Shown: positions 60,590 through 63,692 of the stretch, in pieces
How the letters are laid out: each line of letters starts with the position of its first letter
Numbering within the stretch: position 1 is the first letter of the stretch
Source: ZC4RG42 sp036676355
GTDB taxonomy: Bacteria > Pseudomonadota > Gammaproteobacteria > Burkholderiales > SG8-39
Assembly (NCBI GenBank): GCA_036676355.1
Contig: JAKFDA010000003.1
Span: 1-63,692 of the forward strand
Direction of reading: 5' to 3'
DNA: 63,692 bases
Made by a program: the position numbers and the translations under genes
The notes under the pieces: generated by a model
Databases searched by the model: none
Seen by the model: only the letters and a program-made list of their open reading frames with translations
What the model was told of the DNA's origin: nothing

Positions 60590-61681
60590 ATGAGCAGCAA
60601 CCGACGTGGTTTTCTAAAGCAGGGTCTGGTCGCAGGTGCAGCAGCAGGAAGCTTGGGTTTTCCCATGATCGCCAAGGCCCAAACGAAGTTCAATTGGAAG
60701 ATGACGACGACTTGGCCGGCCGGGACGCCGTTCTATCAGTCGGGCCCTGGCGGTGCGGAAGCCTTCGCCAAACGTGTGGCCGAAATGTCGGGCGGTCGTC
60801 TCAATATCAAGGTCTTCGCCGCGGGCGAGTTGCTGCCGGCTTTCGAAGGCTTCGATGCCTGCTCGGCCGGTACGGTGGAAATGAACCACGGCGTGGCGTA
60901 CTACTGGGCCGGCAAGACCTTCGCCTCGCAGTACTTCGGTACAGTGCCCTTCGGCATGAGCTTCAACGGCCAGCACTCCTGGCTGCAATTCGGCGGCGGC
61001 AATGAACTGTGGCGGGAGATCTACAAGCCGTTCAAGGTCGTGCCCTTCGCCATCGGTTGCAGCGGTGTGCAGATGACCGGCTGGTTCAAAAAGGAGGTCC
61101 GCAGCATCAACGACTTCAAGGGCCTGAAGATGCGCATCCCGGGTCTCGCGGGCAAGGCGTACGCCGAGCTCGGTGTGGACGTGAAGCTCCTGCCCGGTGG
61201 CGAAATCTTCCCGGCGCTCGAACGCGGCGTGATCGATGCGGCCGAGTGGGTCGGCCCGTTCCTGGATCAGCGTCTCGGTCTGCAGAACGCGGCGAAGTTC
61301 TATTACACCACCGGCTGGCATGAGCCCTCGACGACCTCCGAGTTGGTGGTCAACGAAGCGGCCTACAACAAACTGCCGAAGGACCTGCAGGCGATCATCA
61401 AAGCGGCGGCCGATGCGACCAATCAGGAAGGCCTGCTCTTCCTCGAAGCGAAGAACGCGGTGGCGCTGGACGAACTGGTGAACAAGGACGGCGTGAAGGT
61501 CAGCCGGCTGCCGGAAGACGTCATCAAGCGCCTGCGCGAAGTTTCCAACAGCATCTTCTCCGACGCCGCGGCCAAGGACCCGCTGGTGAAGAAGGTTAAC
61601 GACTCGTACTTCGCGTTCAAGAAGAAGCACGACCACTGGAACCAGGTCAGCGAAACGACGTTCCAGACGACGGTTCGCTAA
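60590..61681 (+). CDS. dctP: TRAP transporter substrate-binding protein DctP-like
   Basis: The 363-residue protein starts with a Tat-type signal (NRRGFLKQ, twin arginine at 5-6, with cleavage near IAKAQ). The DctP fold follows with LNIKVFAAGELLPAFEG, the conserved arginine-containing LKMRIPGLAGKAYAELGVDVK and RGVIDAAEW. It resembles TakP/lactate-type TRAP binding proteins, which carry 2-oxo or 2-hydroxy acids. The divergent lut genes make lactate a good candidate substrate. ATG 60590 has GAGGAG upstream. A long in-frame extension to 60449 is rejected. Confidence 0.9.
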   Translation: MSSNRRGFLKQGLVAGAAAGSLGFPMIAKAQTKFNWKMTTTWPAGTPFYQSGPGGAEAFAKRVAEMSGGRLNIKVFAAGELLPAFEGFDACSAGTVEMNHGVAYYWAGKTFASQYFGTVPFGMSFNGQHSWLQFGGGNELWREIYKPFKVVPFAIGCSGVQMTGWFKKEVRSINDFKGLKMRIPGLAGKAYAELGVDVKLLPGGEIFPALERGVIDAAEWVGPFLDQRLGLQNAAKFYYTTGWHEPSTTSELVVNEAAYNKLPKDLQAIIKAAADATNQEGLLFLEAKNAVALDELVNKDGVKVSRLPEDVIKRLREVSNSIFSDAAAKDPLVKKVNDSYFAFKKKHDHWNQVSETTFQTTVR

Positions 61682-61698
61682 CGGGCGGCATTTTGATC

Positions 61699-61726
61699 AC
61701 AGCGGGCGCTTCACGGCGCCCGTTGT
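61699..61726 (+). promoter_or_regulatory. Hairpin between dctP and dctQ, likely mRNA-stabilising or partial terminator
   Basis: ACAGCGGGCGC and GCGCCCGTTGT pair over 11 bp with one G-U, across a six-base loop. There is no long T-tract. Such elements between binding-protein and permease genes commonly keep the first gene in excess; that is inferred here. Confidence 0.6.
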
Positions 61727-61793
61727 GTAAGTTGCCCGCAAAAAAATCGAGGCGGCATGAGGACAGCCGCTAGCAACAGCTTGGGGACAGCCT

Positions 61794-62342
61794 ATGAAAC
61801 ATCCATTTATAAAAACGGCCGATGCGATCGATCGGTTCATCGACTGGACGGGTCTCTTCACCGCCTGGCTCTGCCTGGTGCTGGTGCTGATGATCGCCGC
61901 CGAAGTCATCTTGCGTTACACCATGAGCGTGGGCGCGGTGTGGGCGCAAGAGATGGAGTGGCACCTGCTCGCAGTGATTGCGCTGTGGGGCATCTCGTAC
62001 ACGCAGAAGGAGGATGCGCACGTACGGGTCGACATCCTGTATCAGTACTTCAGCGAACGCACCAAGGATTGGATCGAGTTCCTGACCGCACTGTTCGTCA
62101 TGGTGCCGATCTCGTTCTACGTCGCCTGGTTGTCCTGGGGGTTCATGATCCACTCCTACGACATGGGCGAAATCTCGCCCGATCCGGGCGGGCTGGAATA
62201 TCGCTTCCTGCTCAAGTCATTCGTGCTGACCGGCTTCCTGCTGCTCGGCATTCAAAGTATCGCGGCGACCCTGCGCTACGGGGTCAAGCTCTTCGCCACC
62301 AACAACAACGATAACGACAAGGGAGAGCATCATGCCGCTTAA
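61794..62342 (+). CDS. dctQ: TRAP transporter small permease DctQ
   Basis: The 182-residue protein has four helices in the DctQ pattern, with LRYTMSVGAVWAQEMEWHL and HVRVDILYQYFSERTKDWIE. It overlaps dctM by 11 bp. It forms the membrane complex with DctM and receives substrate from the DctP-like protein. Confidence 0.92.
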   Translation: MKHPFIKTADAIDRFIDWTGLFTAWLCLVLVLMIAAEVILRYTMSVGAVWAQEMEWHLLAVIALWGISYTQKEDAHVRVDILYQYFSERTKDWIEFLTALFVMVPISFYVAWLSWGFMIHSYDMGEISPDPGGLEYRFLLKSFVLTGFLLLGIQSIAATLRYGVKLFATNNNDNDKGEHHAA

Positions 62343-63663
62343 CGAAATGCTCGCCATCGGGATGCTGGTGTCGTTCATGGCGATGCTGCTGGTCGGCGTG
62401 CGCGTGGCTTACGCCATTGCGGCCTCCGGCTTCATCTTCGGCCTGATCGGCTTCGGCCCGCTGCTGTTCAATCTGCTGCCCGCGCGCATGTTCGGCGTGG
62501 CGACCAACTACACGCTGCTGGCCGTCCCGCTGTTCGTGTTCATGGGGGTGATGCTGGAGAAATCCCACATCGCCGAGGACATGCTCGACGTAATGGGCCA
62601 TCTGGCCGGGCGTCTGAACGGCGGCATGGGAGTCGCGATCATTCTGGTCGGCATGATGATGGGGGCGGCCACCGGCATCGTCGGCGCGACCGTGGTGACC
62701 TTGAGTCTGATCGCGCTGCCCACGCTGTTGCGGCGCGGTTACAACAAGGGGCTGGCCACCGGTGCGATCTGCGCTTCCGGCACGCTCGGCCAGATCATTC
62801 CGCCAAGCCTGATCCTGATCCTGCTGTCGGACCTGATGGGCGAATCGGTCGGCACGCTGTTCGCCGCCGCGCTCATCCCCGGCATGATGCTCTCCGGCCT
62901 GTATGTGATCTATATCCTGATCCTGGCCACCATCAAGCCGGAGATGGCGCCCGCGCTCTCGCGCGAGGAACTGGACAGCATGACGAAGAAGCGGCTGCTC
63001 AAGAGCGTTCTGCTCGGTGTGCTGCCGCCGATCGCACTGGTGTTCGCCGTGCTCGGCTCGATCATCGGGGGCATCGCCGCGCCGACCGAAGCCGCGGCCA
63101 TGGGTGCTGCCGGCTCGATCCTGGTGGTGTTGATGCTCGGCAAGCTGAACATGCAGGTGCTGGGCGACACCATGCGCGACACCCTCAAGGTCAGCGCGAT
63201 GATTTTCTTCATCGTCATGGCTTCACAGGTGTTCAGCCTGGCCTTCCGCGGCCTGTCCGGTGAAGACCTCATCGCCGAGTTCATGGCGTGGGTGCCGGGC
63301 GGCATCTGGGGCAACATCATCTTCATGATGGTGCTCTTGTTCGTGCTGGGCTTCTTCCTGGACTGGATCGAGATCTCCTACATCGTGCTGCCGATGCTGC
63401 TGCCATTCTTTATCGCGGCGGAGGTCAACATGGTGTGGCTGGCGATGCTGGTGTGTATGAACCTGCAGACCTCGTTCCTGACACCGCCATTCGGCTGGGC
63501 ATTGTTCTTCATGAAGGGGTGCGCGCCGCCATCGGTGTCAACGGGGGATATCTACAAGGGCATCATCCCCTTCGTCGGTATCCAGGTTATCGGGCTCACC
63601 CTGCTGGCGTTGTTCCCCGCCATCTCGCTGTGGCTGCCCACGTACATCGGCTGGATGAAGTAA
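62332..63663 (+). CDS. dctM: TRAP transporter large permease DctM
   Basis: The 443-residue protein has twelve or more helices and the DctM motifs, with AVPLFVFMGVMLEKS, GAATGIVGATVVTLSLIALP, GTLGQIIPPSLILILL and TPPFGWALFFMKG. It is the sodium-coupled channel subunit. GGGAGAG precedes the ATG. It is the last gene of dctPQM; the 29 bases after its stop show no terminator. Confidence 0.94.
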   Translation: MPLNEMLAIGMLVSFMAMLLVGVRVAYAIAASGFIFGLIGFGPLLFNLLPARMFGVATNYTLLAVPLFVFMGVMLEKSHIAEDMLDVMGHLAGRLNGGMGVAIILVGMMMGAATGIVGATVVTLSLIALPTLLRRGYNKGLATGAICASGTLGQIIPPSLILILLSDLMGESVGTLFAAALIPGMMLSGLYVIYILILATIKPEMAPALSREELDSMTKKRLLKSVLLGVLPPIALVFAVLGSIIGGIAAPTEAAAMGAAGSILVVLMLGKLNMQVLGDTMRDTLKVSAMIFFIVMASQVFSLAFRGLSGEDLIAEFMAWVPGGIWGNIIFMMVLLFVLGFFLDWIEISYIVLPMLLPFFIAAEVNMVWLAMLVCMNLQTSFLTPPFGWALFFMKGCAPPSVSTGDIYKGIIPFVGIQVIGLTLLALFPAISLWLPTYIGWMK

Positions 63664-63692
63664 TAGCTGGTATGTAGGAAAGCGCGACGGCT

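Noticed and set aside
1..63692. CRISPR arrays, tRNA or rRNA genes, complete insertion sequences, prophage genes
   Set aside because: None was found on reading both strands; the repeated patches are short palindromes without spacer regularity or transposase genes.

Overview
This is a GC-rich chromosomal window of about 63.7 kb, probably from a betaproteobacterium. Supporting signs are a secDF pair, an E. coli-type purB near a nudJ-mnmA pair, a type IV minor pilin operon, a UbiB/COQ8 kinase, lut-type lactate oxidation genes and a TRAP transporter. Most genes share one compositional style. Eight intergenic patches carry short palindromic repeats of the kind common in such genomes. I see no tRNA, rRNA, CRISPR array or complete insertion sequence.

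Layout. Positions 1-11.2 kb are mainly housekeeping: secD end, secF, an Rnk/GreA-like factor, purB facing a uracil-DNA glycosylase, a GST, a membrane protein, a hybrid histidine kinase, mnmA-nudJ and a COQ8-like kinase. From 11.3 to 17.7 kb the overlapping minus-strand operon pilE-fimT-pilV-pilW-pilX-pilY1 is headed by a clear c-di-GMP-I (GEMM) riboswitch, whose expression platform appears to bury the pilE start codon. From 18 to 20 kb there is a sulfur module of a persulfide-dioxygenase-like enzyme and two YeeE/YedE half-transporters. From 20 to 34 kb lie a PQQ sugar dehydrogenase, Uup, MmsA, QueD, gamma-glutamyltransferase, a voltage-gated K+ channel, a hemerythrin, a DUF3597 protein and Lhr. 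From 34.7 to 46.7 kb lie KatE, a VTT protein, thioredoxin, MscS, an AI-2E permease with a B12-like tail, a redoxin, DsbD and two DMT exporters.

From 47.2 to 50.5 kb there is a visibly more AT-rich two-gene cassette: a Dam-like adenine methylase and a DGQHR protein with a start/stop overlap. It sits beside a decayed second mscS copy and is the best candidate for an acquired, possibly defensive, system. Next come a PAS-GAF-GGDEF cyclase (a possible source of the riboswitch ligand), a HAD phosphatase, a small CxxC protein and LigD.

From 56.5 to 63.7 kb is a lactate region. lutB and lutA on the minus strand are split by GNAT and DoxX genes, and they are divergent from dctPQM, a TRAP system whose binding protein resembles those for 2-oxo/2-hydroxy acids. 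Two details stand out. First, lutA is preceded by two tandem mini-ORFs that repeat its first 15 residues with only synonymous differences, each ending in an ATGA overlap with the next start. Second, dctP is preceded by a strong intrinsic terminator that ends only 18 nt before its start codon, which suggests attenuation.
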